Notes: generated from the sequence alone by a model not told the origin. A stretch of DNA of 64,000 nucleotides from Callipepla californica brunnescens (GCA_023055505.1 JALIRH010000023.1:9492423-9556422); one strand, 5' to 3'. Shown: positions 1 to 13,130, numbered from the stretch's first letter. Numbers and translations are program-made.

Positions 1-1411
1 CCCTGTGGAATTCTAAGTGAGTGGACTGACTGGATTTTAATCTATTTGCTGTTATAATTAAGATTCACATTCTCTTTTTAGTTCTTTTTTCCATTTTCCA
101 GTTATTAGTGAAACACAGCACTTCAGAAAAGGATAAGAGGTCCTGACTGCTGATGATTTTAAAGTGAAGTAAAACAGTGAAAACTGACATACTTATATAT
201 AAGAACAGTGATGCTAAAAATGACCCTGTTACAAAGAAATCCCAACTGGCATTGGAGTAGGCACAAAACTGTATTTAGTTTCCTTATTGCTATCTATCTT
301 TTACCAAGGCAGCAGACAAATGTAATATGTACACAGATGGATTTGTTTTAATTAAATAAAGAGCAGATCGGGGGCATCTGTTTTAATGGAAACCCTATAG
401 ACATAAACATCAGTGTTGTCAGTAGTGCACTTTTGAACTAAACCCTTTAATCACCCCAACTCACTGTGAAGCCTATAGTGGTGTGCTTATCCCTCAGGAT
501 TACACAGTTCAGCTGTAAGGACACTTGAGTGGAGAAGCTATGTTGCTTGAGTGAAATTCACCATTCTGTATCTCTGTTCTAAAGATTATGGTCAACTGAT
601 GATCCTCAAACTCAAGTCCAGAGATCTCTCTTGAAATTATTAATTGACAAGCAGAAAAAGAGAGAAACAATAAAAGATTTCTAAGTTCAGGATTTTTTAA
701 AGATGAAATTTTTTTTGTACTTTTTGGTGTTATAAAAACAAAATGCATCTACACATCTTTCAGGCACTCCTTTCCACCCCCTACTGCCTGCTACTGTAAG
801 CTGTGATCTGTTTTGAGTATTGGTTTGAACATAATAAATTCAAGCAGCTCATGGAGGTAGGCCCTTACAAAATAACGGTCAGGCAGCTTAAATACTCTTT
901 TTTTTTGAGGGCACTGCTGCTATTTATGTCACTGTATTTTTGTGTTTCTTCGTTTAAACAACTTTCTCATATTTGACTCTACAGATAGCATCCCAGCATT
1001 ACATCAGTAAACTGAACTCTGATGGTAGAAATACATCCTTCATGATCTACAGTATTTCTCTGATTGTTTATTTGTTTTACATAAATAGTTCAACTATTTG
1101 CAAGAGGATAAACGCAAAGAATTGGAAAGATCAAGAAGCCAGTCTTTTCTCTTAAATGTCTTCCATATTTTAAAAGTTGCAGAGAAAAAAAACAAATTGG
1201 CTAAACAAAGGAAAATGAGGTGTAGCAATCAAGACCCATATTCGGTTAAAAAGAATAGACCAAGTCAATGACAGTGAGTGTCACCTGGGAGAAAAATGAA
1301 AACGCTGTTTTCTGAGTGTGAAGTTGGAAGAGAATGGAAGGGATCTGAACCTGGACATTCTGTAAAGATGGCAGAATACATATATGCATTTATACATTTA
1401 TATATACATTC

Positions 1412-1455
1412 ATATATATATATATATATATATATATTTATTTTTTTTTTTTTTT
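1412..1455. repeat. (TA)n microsatellite plus poly-T
   Basis: About 26 bases of alternating AT followed by ATTT and a run of 15 T. It lies in a larger AT/CAT-rich patch beginning near 1375. Likely length-variable. Confidence 0.9.
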
Positions 1456-2224
1456 GGAAGAGAAATTTATGTATAAGAACATGCAGAGACTCAGAATGTA
1501 CTTAAGTAGTTTTATGAGATAACTGGACAGGATAGAATTCTGTAGACTTTGTCAGAATCATGTGTTTACGTGTTAGAAAGTATAAACTACAGGGAAAGAA
1601 AGCATTGAAAATGGGAGAAAGTTCTGAAATTCAAAGCTGAGGAGTACATAAACAAATAATGTAGCAGAATTTGTAGAAAATGTCTTGTAGGGCATTAAAC
1701 ATTTTTGGAGCATTTTCATGTCTCACCATGTGCAGTATCACTGCCTAGCCTACTACAGAGTGTACCTCAAATGTGGTTTTAATCTGTCTGTTTCCAGTAG
1801 ATGGAAAGGTTAAGTAAGAAGCTTAGACTATTTTTTTAAGGCAAGACACTGCATAGCTATCAAATTTAAATAGCGTCTTGTCAAAAAATAACTGTAGTTG
1901 TTTGGATGAAATATACTGGGAAGTGGCTGGGCAATCAATTTAAATTTCTCTGTAATAGAAATCTACAAAACAGATTCAGAGGGAAGTGTGTAGAAATGAC
2001 CTAAAGCATATCATGCTCTGGGTGAACCTTAGCTTTTGTTGCATCCAGATGGAGACACCTTGATCATTATAATCAGCACACTCCATTTGCTGCATTTAAA
2101 AAACTAGATAAATATTTAATCACAGTGCAATTAAGGCTAGATCATTGCCATTCATTTATAATGAATTGTTTGATAGGATCTAATACAGTACTAGTGCACT
2201 TGTGAGCCAGGCTAAAGAGATTTC

Positions 2225-2250
2225 TTTTTTTTTTTTTCAAAAAAAAAAAA
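2225..2250. repeat. T13-C-A12 perfect homopolymer palindrome
   Basis: Thirteen T, one C, then twelve A. The two arms are fully complementary with a one-base centre, so the strand can fold back on itself or form a cruciform. Confidence 0.85.
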
Positions 2251-4032
2251 GCTGATATTTTAAGAATGTTAATGAGATAGAAGGTGTGGGTAACTTATTT
2301 ATTTTTACTGGTTTCATGCATAAACTGAAATATTTTATAATAATGAACTAATATTATCTATATTCTTCATAAACTGCAAAGGGTATTCTACCATGCCTAT
2401 TTTTTCAATTTAAACTAGGCAAATAAATAGCAAGCTATAACTATATTATTTTGTTATAAAATTAATTCATCTTCTAACAGCAAAATTGACTCAACAGCGC
2501 CACATTTCAGGAGGAATTAGTCTGAAATGTACTGATCTGTAGTAGTTGTGGCTATTTCTATTATTTGTTTTAGAAATATTCAAGTGTGCTGAGCAAGCAG
2601 GGATTTCTTACTGCAATTTGGAAGGATGAGGTACTTCAAACAACGTCAACGTTGGCTTCTTTGAGTTTTAGTTAAAATGTCAGATGGCTTTATTTTCTTG
2701 GAGGGCACCAGTAAAATACAAGATGAGCCATACAGTGCTTAGGTGATGTAAATATTGAACCCAGACTGGCTTTTAAGAGCAAAAATAAGGATGTAACTAA
2801 AGAAATCCTGTGAGTTAATATGGGACTGCAATATATTCATATGTTACTGAAGGTGCACCTTGCAGCAGAATGAGTATTTGTTTAGAAGAAGCCATTTATG
2901 TGATTATGCCCACTTCTGACATAAGGTCGATAGCATATCTGCTAGGATTTCTGTCCTTAAATGTCCTTGGAACGGTATACTGCAAAACAAGCATTTGAGT
3001 TATGGTTGCAATTTCGAGTAGTTAACAAACATGTTGTTCTTTGCATCTAGCTATGTCAAGAATGTTCTTTGGAAATGATATTTTCTTCTAAATGTAGACA
3101 TAATCTGCAGAATACACGACCAACAGATGAATCTTAGCCACAAAGTGGCTTGATGTGTACTACTGAGACTTGACTCTCTGTATTGCAGTTCCTGGAGTGG
3201 ATATGCCATACGTATGTTCTTGAGCCTGTCGGTTGAGTTTTAAGTACGTATTATGATGTGATCTACCTATCCCCAGAACTCAAAAGATGCTGGATCATTT
3301 TTGCCAAGTGGTTGAAATGTCCTCAATCTAAAGTAACATGACTCCCATACAAACGTGCAGCTGTGGTGATGCAAAAAACAGCCTCTGTCAGGCAAGCCCT
3401 TCACAATCATGATAATAAATCAACAGGCAAAGTTGTAAATGTGGGTATGATCACAGACCCTGAATGTTTTCGTTATATTCTTGCTCTTTTTGTTCAGTTC
3501 TCTGTTGTTATTAGTAAAGACATTCCTGCAGGTTTTGAGTGCACATTTATGTGTTTCTGTGGAAGGCAGACTCAAACAGGGTTGTTTTATATTTCGGATT
3601 TGTATCTGACAAACTTTGAAGTCTGGAAGCTCGCATTAGAAGGGCATACTTTTCAAAAATCCTTTTTGATTTAGTTTTGTAAAGGATGAGGAGGAACAAG
3701 AAAGGTTGATACACTTCAGAAGGAAGTCCCACATTTTTGCATATACACATGGTATAAGCATCTTTTTTATCTGTCTGGATAAAGTATATAATAGAGTAGA
3801 ATCTTAAATGTAGATATACAGTAGGAAGATTCTTCCCTTCTTGATCTGCAGCAGCAAGAACATTAATCCGTCCCACAATGTCAAAGAAGTCACATGTGCC
3901 ACTGACTTTTTTACGTGTTTGCTTCAAAATATGAGGAGTCATTGTAAGTAAACCCTGTCACAATAGAGGAAGGCCATAAAATATTAAAGAGAAAAAAAAA
4001 ATACTTCAAACTTCGGATGTTCAAGCTTAAAG

Positions 4033-4266
4033 AGGGTAAATTTATGTTGGGTAAAAGGAAAAAGTCTTTTACAGTGAAGGCAATGAGGCGGTGAACAGGT
4101 TGCCCGGAGATGTGGTGGGAGCCCCATTCCAGGAGATTTTCAAGTCAAGGATGGATCAGGTCCTGGGGCAATCTGATCTAGCTGTGGTGTCCCTACTCAT
4201 TGCAGGGGAGTGGGACTAGATGGCTTCAGAGGTCACTTCCAACTCTAAAGGCTCTATGATTCTATG
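4033..4266 (+). mobile_element. CR1 LINE, 5'-truncated 3' end
   Basis: The sequence follows the end of avian CR1: the stretch around AACAGGTTGCCCGGAGATG, a FKSRMDQ-like coding end (caagtcaaggatggatcagg), TCACTTCCAACTCTAAAGG, and the terminal octamer-type CTATGATTCTATG. The match fades left of about 4035. Only the 3' end remains, the usual result of incomplete reverse transcription. It is diverged and not coding. Confidence 0.9.
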
Positions 4267-5820
4267 TTAAAACATTAAGAGATGGCTGGTAAACTTAAAG
4301 GAGGGGAAAATAAAGATGGGATTGACATTCCTATATATCCAGGAGGGACATAAGAAATATTGGTTGTATGAAGGCAAGCAGATTGAGAGTTGTTTTTGTT
4401 TTTTTACAATGAAATGTAAAAATGTCATTTGATAGCTGTTATTAGTTTGACAGTGACTCCAGTATCTATTTAGATTTTTTTTAGAGCTTATTATATTATC
4501 AGAGTTGCATTATCTGTTAGTCCTACTTTAGTAATATTTCACAAAAGAAATGAAGCAATTAGCTCTGTAGCTAACAGTATCTTCATCTTGATGTATATCT
4601 GTGTCAGTATCTAATTTAGTGTTTTTCAGTGAAATTGCATTATTGCTATGTGGAGAAATGATGGATAGATAGCTGTCATTGGAAGTGCTAACAATTGTAA
4701 ATGTGATCATTTCATGTATGTCACTCCACTGGAGTACATTTTTCTTCTCTTTTTTTCCTTTCCTTTCTTTTCCTTGGTTTTCATATTCCTCATCTAATCT
4801 TGTCTTTCTAAGAAATAATGGCTGTTTGATTTTTGATCTTCCTGTTTTAGCACAGCAGCAAGCACATTTTTGAGGGAGTCAGACTTCAAGGAAGATCTGC
4901 AACTGGTATTTCTGAATATCTCTCCCACCAAAGCAGTAGCAGATTTAAAATTTGTAAAAAAGACATTGTGAAAAAAATCTTACCATCTTTGGTGGAAGCT
5001 TGAGAAATGGCTTATTCTGCAGATAATTGTCGCTAAAATCGGGAGTAATAAGGGAAAGAGTCACTTGGGTGTTTGTTGTTGTTTGTTTCTTTATTTTACT
5101 ATTACTACTTCAACTACCTTCTGTTCTCTCATATTTTGCTAAAGTAATGTTGCTGTGCTTTGAAGTTTTTTCACATTTTTGAACCCTTAGTGGGGATTTA
5201 TCAGAAAAAGCACTTGTAGCCTTTTCTGTGCACATCAATGCATTTCATGAGACCTCAAGTTTGTGTACTGTAACCCTGAATATCAGCACACCATGCTGAC
5301 TTTCAGACAAGCTCTGGGCTTTTTAATGATCAAGTTTGCACTGGGGATGCAGCTGTGTATGGCTTTTGCTGCCTTTAGCTGAGTGAGCAGCGCAAGGGCT
5401 GTGCTTTCCCATCATCAGTGCACAAGAATAATCTTTTTTTTTTTTTTTCCCTTACACTCCAGTACATCCTCTACACTTAAAAGGGATAACTAGTGTCGTA
5501 TCTCACATCTATAAATTTAAGGAGATAAAAAGCCTTCACAGAGACTAAAGTTAACCCAAAGTAAATTAATCTTTCATTTACCTCTCATTTTGCAGGAGAC
5601 ATGGTGTGTGCATATTAGATCCTGATCGTTAGCTCCCTTCTTCTTCTGGTCTCTTCCATTGCACTAAGTAGCCTACTTCTGTAGATAAAGTTAGTCTACT
5701 GTAAAATTAGTTAGCATACCAAGTACTTGAAGTGAGAACAATCAAAATTTTATGTAATTATATTCACTTAACACGTATTAAAGTGTGCTTTACAAATGTT
5801 GATGTCTCCAGGGTTTAGTT

Positions 5821-5897
5821 TGTTTTTGTGTTTGTTTTTGTTTTTGTTTTTTTCTTCAAAACTGGTAGACAGTGCAGGGAAAAAAAAAAAAAAAAAA
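5821..5897. repeat. (GTTTTT)n tract followed by poly-A
   Basis: Four to five imperfect GTTTTT units at 5821-5853, then after 26 bases a run of about 18 A at 5880-5897. Simple sequence; no attached retroposon body recognised. Confidence 0.85.
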
Positions 5898-8003
5898 GAC
5901 TAAGAAAGAGGTGTTTCCTTGAGACTGTCAAGAGAAGTGTTAGAAAGATATTTGAACAGTTCTTTGTATTACTTCAGAAGAATTTGAGTACCCTAGAAGA
6001 CAGAATGAGGCAACAATTTTCCTGTACTAGCTTGTTCACTCTGTGTGTTTTCACGGTCAAAAATTACTTCCTTTTTAATGAAACGAAAATTCCCTTGCTT
6101 TTCTTCCTCTCCTGCTCTAGACAAACTAAGGGTCTCTTTCAAATATGTAATTATTTCTTCAGTATTGCATTATACAAGACGTTTTTTATGAAGTTTTAAT
6201 TGGCTGTACTTGTCAAAGAAGAAAACAGATGACATAGATCTGCCTTGAGCCTCATTGCAACTCAGTACTGAGGATACATTTGCTTGATTTCTCCATCCAT
6301 AAAATATCAGAGATTCAGTCAAAGCATCTTAATAAAAAATTTAAAACCTGTTATGCTCGAAGTTAACTCTCATTACTGTTCTCAAAAACAGGGTGGGATT
6401 TCAAGTGAATAACAGAATGATGTATTTTGGAGTATACTTATACTTATTATTTTGGCTAATACCCCTGTAAATGCACAAAGGGCTCAAAGCAGCAAAGTGA
6501 ATAGATCTATTGTTTTTAGTGCACAATTAATCTTGTTGACATTACTTTATTTGAGCAAGGATAAAAATGCCTGAAAAGCATACCATTGAATTCCATTGCT
6601 CATTAATATTGGTCAAATGTTGTTCTCTTTGTGTTTGAAGCTACTTAAAGATTACCTGCAGAAGTATTACAGTGCTATTGATTTAGAAAAACAAATCCCT
6701 GAAGCCCACTGTTCTTTAAAAAAATCAGTTGACAAGGGTTTTACTTCTTTGTTTTTTGGTAAAGAAGGATGCTTTCAAGCTTACTACTATAGATTTGAGT
6801 AACTGAGAATATTAATCAGGTTGTCAGGGAATTAATTATCCAGCATTCAATATGTTGTTACTTAAAAGCTCAAGGAAGTTTGATGGAAGCTCTTATCATA
6901 TGGCAACAGTGCCTAGACTCTACTTACCTTTTTTAGTGTTTAAAGTGAAATGATTGCTGGGTGAAGACCCAGATTCTTCAAGACATTCAGAACTTCATAA
7001 CTGTACATGTTATACAGAGTATGCAGTTGGCTCAGGTTAAAAAAAATAAATGAATGATATGCTTAATAATTCGTACAGTTTAAAAGTCCTGAAGTCCTTG
7101 GGCGTTGGTACTGTTGCGAATTGGGATAAATGAGGTATGATGTTGCAGACCTTTTTTTAAGTTTCAATCATTTATTCTTTTAAAACGCAGATTAGTCTAA
7201 CCCATGTCACTTTTATGAAATGAATGTTAACTAGTGAAAATCAGAAAACTAATCTCAGTGCATTTAATTTGTATGTTTCATTGCTCACAAAACAATTTTT
7301 GAACCACCAGTTTCTATTATCAACAACAAAAATGCTCAGCATTTGCTGTATTTATGAACAAATGACAACTACAGTCAGTCAAAAACACATTCACTCCAGT
7401 GTGGTTTTTTTTGCAGTTGGACAGTGCTTTAGAAGACTAAGATCAGATGGAATTACTGGCATACTATAGTATATTTATTACTGTGCTGCTCAATTGACTT
7501 TTTGAGCCTTTATACTTTAGAGTGACCTGAGAAAATGCAAAACCTAAGGAAAATCTATGGAAGTATGCTGAATATGTGCTTAACAAACCACATGGAGAAA
7601 GCAGCAAGCAGAATGAGAAAATAATTGTTAAAAGATTTATTGTTCTTGGAAGATTAGAGTTCCACATGGATAGAAATAATTAACATATGGGGCTACCTGC
7701 AGATACTCCCCAAACTGCAGCACTATGATAGAGACTTGAAAATATATGTAGTTCGTATTCATTGGGATGCAAAATATAAAACTGATTTTCTTCCTGGAGT
7801 ATTACAGAGGAGAAATAACATGAACAGAAGTTGTGAAAGTTGGAAGCCATGGATCTTCTTTGACCTTACAACGGTCTAATGTATACTTTCTGGAATTAAA
7901 CATGTAGTATGCCACTATATTTAAAGTGTCATGGTGAATGTGGGTGGAAGAGGCAAACATGGCAACAACCAATCTCTCTTCCTTTAGGTCTTCATGATTT
8001 TTG

Positions 8004-8018
8004 CTTTTCTTTCTTTCT

Positions 8019-8053
<35 letters not shown>
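8004..8053. repeat. (CTTT)n plus T33 homopolymer
   Basis: A few CTTT/CTTC units followed by an uninterrupted run of 33 T at 8021-8053. On the minus strand this would be a poly-A tail of a retroposed element, but no recognisable element body adjoins it. Confidence 0.9.
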
Positions 8054-8059
<6 letters not shown>

Positions 8060-8793
8060 AAGTACAGTTAAAGTAGACTGATAGTTATTTGTTTTCCTTG
8101 TTGGATTCAGTGGGATGTAGTCCACTTTTAATGACGTGCAGAAGCATAATTGCTGCAGGATTGTGTCTTAGGTTACACTAAAGGCAAAGTTGTAATAGAA
8201 GCACGTACATGATTAGTTCCTCAAACTGCTCTAACTACAGAAGTAATTACAACTGTGGAATGTGTTCTGACAAAATTGTCATTCTGATAATTTCTGCCCT
8301 CTGCAAATTAATGTTTTCTCAGAGAATGTAGTTTTCGTGGAGTGATATTCTTGATATATGCTATGACTGAACATCTGTTGAACCTCAGGTTTGTAATTGA
8401 AAACATAAACAGCCTGACTCTAAGAAACATTGAACACAGAGCTTTTTTAAATTTCAATCATTCAATTCCCAGTTCTGATTGTCACTAAATTATGCTGTGG
8501 AAAGAGCTTCATGTCTTTTTTTGTTGTTTGTTTTTTGTTTTTTAAATGTGATTTTAAGTGAACGAATAATTATTACTTTGCGATTCAGCAAATGAAGATT
8601 ATCACCTTTCTGGGTATGTAGCAAAGATTGCAAATAATATACTTTATACTGAATTTACAAATCTTTTCATGCAGTAACTTGCATATGAAGCTTTCCAGTC
8701 AGTGATTACAGGTTCTTTAAACAAAGTTGGAAAATTAATTCATCAAAATGCTAAAGTGTTTTATTCTGGTTAGAGATATGCTAGCGATATGAT

Positions 8794-9316
8794 GGCTGTT
8801 CCAGAAGTACTGCCTCCTCCATCATTTCATGATGTTGCCTCACCGTGTCAGAGGAGGATGGTGGTGGTATGGCAGTAGGGGTTGAATCTTCCCACCAGTA
8901 TTCTGTTAAATTTTGTTGCTATGCAACAGATGGCAGCGGAGGGGCAGTCTGAAAAAAAATGAAGTATGTCTTTGAATTTTTCAGTGTGGAAGAAGTGGCA
9001 GTCACTGACATCCACTGGCACTTGCTGAACACTTACAGAGACCAACCAGTGGATGTGAGCACAGTGAGGGGGTGGGAGGAGCATTTCAGCAGTGACAATT
9101 GTGACAGTGGGTCACCACCCTGGTGCAGATTGTTATAATTGCAATATGCAGGCTGTTGTTATTTTCTGGAGAAAATGTGTAGATAGTGGTGGTGGCTGTG
9201 TTGAAAAGGAATGTTTTGTAGCTGAAAATGTGCTCTATCAAATCCTATTATTGTGCTCTTTCTATCTGTTGTCATTTCCACGGAAATAAATAGGGGACAT
9301 TACTTTCAGAGCAGCC
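8794..9316 (+). mobile_element. Mariner-type DNA transposon, internally deleted (Galluhop/Mariner1-like)
   Basis: Terminal inverted repeats are visible: the left end reads GGCTGTTCCAGAAGTACTGC and the reverse complement of the right end GGCTGCTCTGAAAGTAATGT, 18 of 25 bases alike over the full repeat. TA dinucleotides at 8788-8789 and 9321-9322 could be the target duplication. Inside, one frame gives a piece of the transposase N-terminal helix-turn-helix region (TDIHWHLLNTYRDQPVDVST, near 9002-9062), and a later frame gives its C-terminal end (WRKCVDSGGGCVEKECF, about 9166-9220). The catalytic DDD/D middle is missing and frames are broken, so it is a dead non-autonomous copy. The family name is from memory of the chicken element. 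Confidence 0.85.
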
Positions 9317-10020
9317 TATGTAATACTAGTGAGATAATAATACGGGACACACTATTAACAGAATAATCTGTAGACCTAAAGGCATGTACAGTAATTGCAA
9401 ACTTAACAAGTTAGGTCTCACTGCTGAGACATAATGTATCCCAGCATATGGTTAGTTGGGGAAAAGAAAAAGAATGAAATTCACTTAGAATTTTTTGAAA
9501 ACTGTTTGAAGTGGATTTGCTGACAAGGTACTCTGTGGAAAAGAATAGTTGGCTAAGTAACTTAAGTGCTGGGACAGATAGTTAACGTATTCACATAGAC
9601 AAACGGAGCCATAGCAAAGATCTCACGTTTGACACGTAGTGATTACTTGGGGATATTGTACATGTCACTCCATACATGATAGGCACATTTGATTAATACA
9701 TATTGGCACAGCGGTATAAAAGTTAGAATGCCTGTTATCTTTAATAGGAGAGCAAGATTTAGCTTCTCTGTCTGCTGTCTTCTCTTACATTAAAAAATAA
9801 TGTTATGATTAATGAGTAGTGACATGCTTCATATTTTGTCTTGTTCATAAAAATCTGTGCTGGCAAGTTATCTGAACTAAGTGAAGGGTATATTTTAGTG
9901 GAATATGGAAGTCTACGTGAGAGATTTTAGTTCCCTAATGAGTGTAAAATTAAGTTGTTTTTCGTTATATATTTGTATATGCTTATCTTCCTTTTTTTTT
10001 TTTTCCCTTCCATCTCTTAG
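9317..10020. other. Intron ahead of the EGF2 exon
   Basis: No gene or repeat recognised. The last part holds the polypyrimidine tract (9990-10018) and AG acceptor for the EGF2 exon. A plausible branch region lies in the T/A-rich stretch at 9950-9990, not resolved further. Confidence 0.75.
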
Positions 10021-10149
10021 GACCCTGCTTTCCTAATCCATGTCATAATGGTGGGATGTGTGAAATTAGTGAAGCATACCGAGGCGACACATTCATAGGA
10101 TATGTTTGTAAATGTCCGGAAGGTTTTAATGGGATTCACTGCCAGCACA
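10021..10149 (+). CDS. EDIL3: EDIL3 exon: EGF-like domain 2 with RGD (probably exon 4)
   Basis: A 129-base exon follows a long pyrimidine tract and CTCTTAG acceptor and is followed by a GTAAGT donor. It encodes one six-cysteine EGF module. The cysteines come as C-4-C-5-C, then a long 15-residue loop, then CxC and C-terminal GFNGIHC. The long loop carries YRGDT (codons at 10080-10088 give RGD), the integrin-binding finger characteristic of EDIL3. Phase is 1 at both ends, so the exon can be removed without a frame change. The residue before the third cysteine is Met (HNGGMC); human EDIL3 has Thr there (Thr88, an EGF O-fucose site), so that modification appears lost. The module lacks the calcium-binding N/D-x-N/D-E consensus. 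The identification is very secure; the exon number is taken from the human gene structure. Confidence 0.97.
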
Positions 10150-12554
10150 GTAAGTTCCACACGATAACTTTTATGTATTTATGGACAGAAGTTTTTTCAT
10201 TAGCTTGCAGTTCTGAGGATCAGCATCGGATCTCGGTTTCACAAATCTGTGTCCTTTATTTTATGATCAAGCTAATACCACTGTGTACTGATACTACCTT
10301 CAGAAAATGACATTTCCAACTTACTTGACATAAGAGTATATGCTTTATGTATATCTTAAAACATTGTAAGGAAATACAACTGCATTTATCATGGATTTAA
10401 TAGAAGGCACTATTTGAAATAGTAGAGGTCTCCTTTTTCTGTTGAAGATATCTGTATATTTGGTTTGATTTATGGTATGCAAATGTGGAAAGGTTAACTA
10501 AAAAAAAAAAAAAGTGTATAAATACACCTCCTACATCTTTCTTTACCTATGTATATATAAATAAAGAATAAATGCTTTGAATCGTGGTATCTAAATCTAA
10601 GGGGAGAAGTTCCAAACTTACGTAATGTTTATATTTAATCATGTTTTAAATGCAATATCTGGACATCTTTTTTTTTAATTTATTTTATGTGAAGAGTTTC
10701 TCCTACTTTCAGATTAGACTCTTAAGATTAGGCACTTAAAGAACTGAAAAGTAGCAAAAAGAAAAAAGGAAATGTAGTGATATAGAAAAAGTCAGATTTT
10801 GATATTCACTCAGGAGAGAAATGAGTTCACAGTATAATCATGATGGCAAATGATTGCCTGCCTTTAAATTGTGTAGTCAGGAATTCAGGAGTCTTCAGAA
10901 CAGGAAAGCAGGTACAGTTATGTCTGACTGTAACTCCAGGTTATACCAGTTTGAAAGTTTCACCTCAGCTAAATTGAGAGCACAATACCTTGTTGTTCCT
11001 CACTTTTCGCATCTGCAGGCATTTGACAGTAGTCTTCTGGATGATAAGTGAAGAAAAAGTCATTAGAATGTGGCCAGATGGGAAGCTGTATATCAGCCCT
11101 TGCAACCACTCTTGGTAAAGGTAGAGCAAACAGTTTATGTGTGCCACTGATGTCCAGATCATATGAATATCATCATGTGGCCTAATGTTACCAGGCACAC
11201 TCCATCATAAGACTAGGCACATAGTCAACACATGGTGCAGCATGTAGTGTTCTACTGCCTTTAAATGTCAAAGAGGTTGTTATTAAGGATGCTGTGGAGT
11301 GAACAACACTACAAATTTTCTTCAAATGAAATGAATGCTTTAGCCTGTGCTGTCTGAAAAAAGGAAAATAGTATATTACCTACTTGATGAAAAAAAAAAA
11401 AAACAACTTATACAGTAGTGAATTATGTGATAAATCATAGCTGTTTACTGGGTCCCTATGTCCTTTTAAAAATATTCAAATGTGTAACAATTAACTACTG
11501 AGATCCTCCTGATAATCGGCAAAGTACACTTAGACTAATTTTACAATAATGCAGAGTTCTCACATGGGTGATTCAGATTCACCATGGGGAGAAGACAGCA
11601 GCTAATGGGATTTCCAGTAAGATAAATTTATGTGAAAAGTTAGTCTTTGGGGGAGAATGAAATGCAGTCTTTTTTCAGAGAGTCTGATTTAAGATGTGGT
11701 AATAAACTGTATGCAATATATAGATGTTCAGGTTGTCTCTAAGGATGTCAGCTGTGAGAAGCAGAGGAGAACATGACTTTAATAAGGAAGAATCTGACTT
11801 CCAGTGGTGCATTTAATGTAACTCTTTAATATGATATCTCTTTAGCTTAATTCATGAAGTTCCTCTTATATGAATTCCTCTACTTCATAAAGTTCAGCAG
11901 TTCAGCTCTGAATTCATTCTAAATCAAATAAGAAGTCTGTCAGAATAGATCCATCATTAAAATGACCTCACTGAAAGACATGTATCTTCATCTAAATTGT
12001 TAAGATATCCAGAAATCATTGTGCAAAGTTTCTGATCTCTGACTTCTTTCATAACTAAGATTCTGTTGCTGAATCAGTTAAGTTGATTTTGCGATCCCAA
12101 AGCTGGTACTCCGACATTCTTACCAACAAACATCCTGTCAATATTTCTGAGGTTCCTTGACCTTTTACCCACATAAATAATTAACACATAAATTATAAAA
12201 TAGATCATTAGCAAGATCATGGATTTTGTAGTATAGATTTATTGCAAAAACAATATCGTCTATGGTATCTATTCTTCATTGTCAAGAGGTCTCACAGGGG
12301 TAGTATAGGAAAGACTACCTTGTATTTAACCTGGGGAGATTTTTGTGGAGATACCTAAGAAGCTGCTTCTGTATGACAGTCTGGCTTTCAAACATGCTGT
12401 TGACAGTATCTAGTGACAAGGAGAGAGGAATTTGCAAAAACTTGCTTGAGGCAAGAAGGCAAGTCTCCCTACAGTCTTTCTACACTGAAAAAGCAGCTCT
12501 TCCATAGAGTAGCTCAGAGGACTTAAATTCCTGAAAATAGCATAAAACTCATGC
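10150..12554. other. Intron, no gene seen
   Basis: Begins with the GTAAGT donor of the EGF2 exon; the exon frame stays open to a stop at 10308-10310 if unspliced. Homopolymer A runs at 10500-10513 and 11391-11403. No other element recognised. Confidence 0.75.
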
Positions 12555-13130
12555 CCAGCAGGACTGCAGTGTATTCCTTGAGCGTGATGCTAATTTTTAA
12601 GAGCAGGTAATGTTTTCTTCAGGATCATGCTGACTGAAAGATTAGTGGCAAGATAACACGGCAGTGTTTTGGTAGCAGAGGGCAGCAGGAGTGGTCTGTG
12701 TGAAGAGAGCCCAGCAGTGCTCTGTGTGAGAGCAGAGCAGCTCCAGGTGCTCCAGCAGGGACCCTCTGCTGCCAGAGCTGAGCCCTGAGAAGTGCTGGGT
12801 GTGCTCCAGGAGAGCAGTGTTAAGGGAGGGAACACTGCTGCAAGAGAGGGGTGAGCAATGGGGGAAGCAGCCCTGCAGGCATCAAGGTCAGGACAGGAGG
12901 AGGGCAGGAGGTACCCCATGGAGGAACAGGCTGTCCAGGAGAGCTAGGGGAGCTGCCACCTGTGGGGATTGCACTGGAGCAGTGACTGAAGGTACAGAGA
13001 TGTGCTGGGGAGAGCTTGTAGAGCTGCAGCCCATGGGATTCCCATGTGGGATCAGTTGAGGAAGGACAGCATCCTGTGAGAGACGCCCCATTAAACAGTG
13101 GCAGAGACTGACCATGACAGACTAGCAGAC
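12555..13130. repeat. GC-rich dispersed repeat, probably LTR-derived
   Basis: Base composition changes abruptly to GC-rich. It contains short CTGCAGCCCATGG-, GCTCCAGGTGCTCCAGCAGG- and GATCAGTTGAGGAAGGACAG-type phrases that recur in chicken interspersed repeats I associate with endogenous-retrovirus LTRs. Long open frames appear on both strands at once, the result of few AT-rich stops rather than coding. Family, true ends and orientation are not established. Confidence 0.5.

Larger units (their letters stand above)
1..4032. other. Intron, no gene seen
   Basis: AT-rich EDIL3 intron. Short open frames here have no family resemblance and no codon-like composition. A TA microsatellite followed by poly-T is at 1412-1455 and a T-run/A-run palindrome at 2225-2250; both are listed separately. 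Nothing else is recognised. Confidence 0.8.
4267..8793. other. Intron, no gene seen
   Basis: AT-rich intron. It holds a (GTTTTT)n tract at 5821-5853, poly-A at 5880-5897, and a CTTT/poly-T tract at 8004-8053. Frames of 60-130 codons on either strand show low-complexity or random composition. No conserved domain recognised. Confidence 0.75.

Noticed and set aside
4528..4710. Small frames either side of the CR1 tail as possible genes
   Set aside because: Short, no family resemblance, AT-driven composition.
7802..8125. 107-codon minus-strand frame with a long lysine run
   Set aside because: The lysines are the translation of the T33 homopolymer at 8021-8053; no other protein-like feature.
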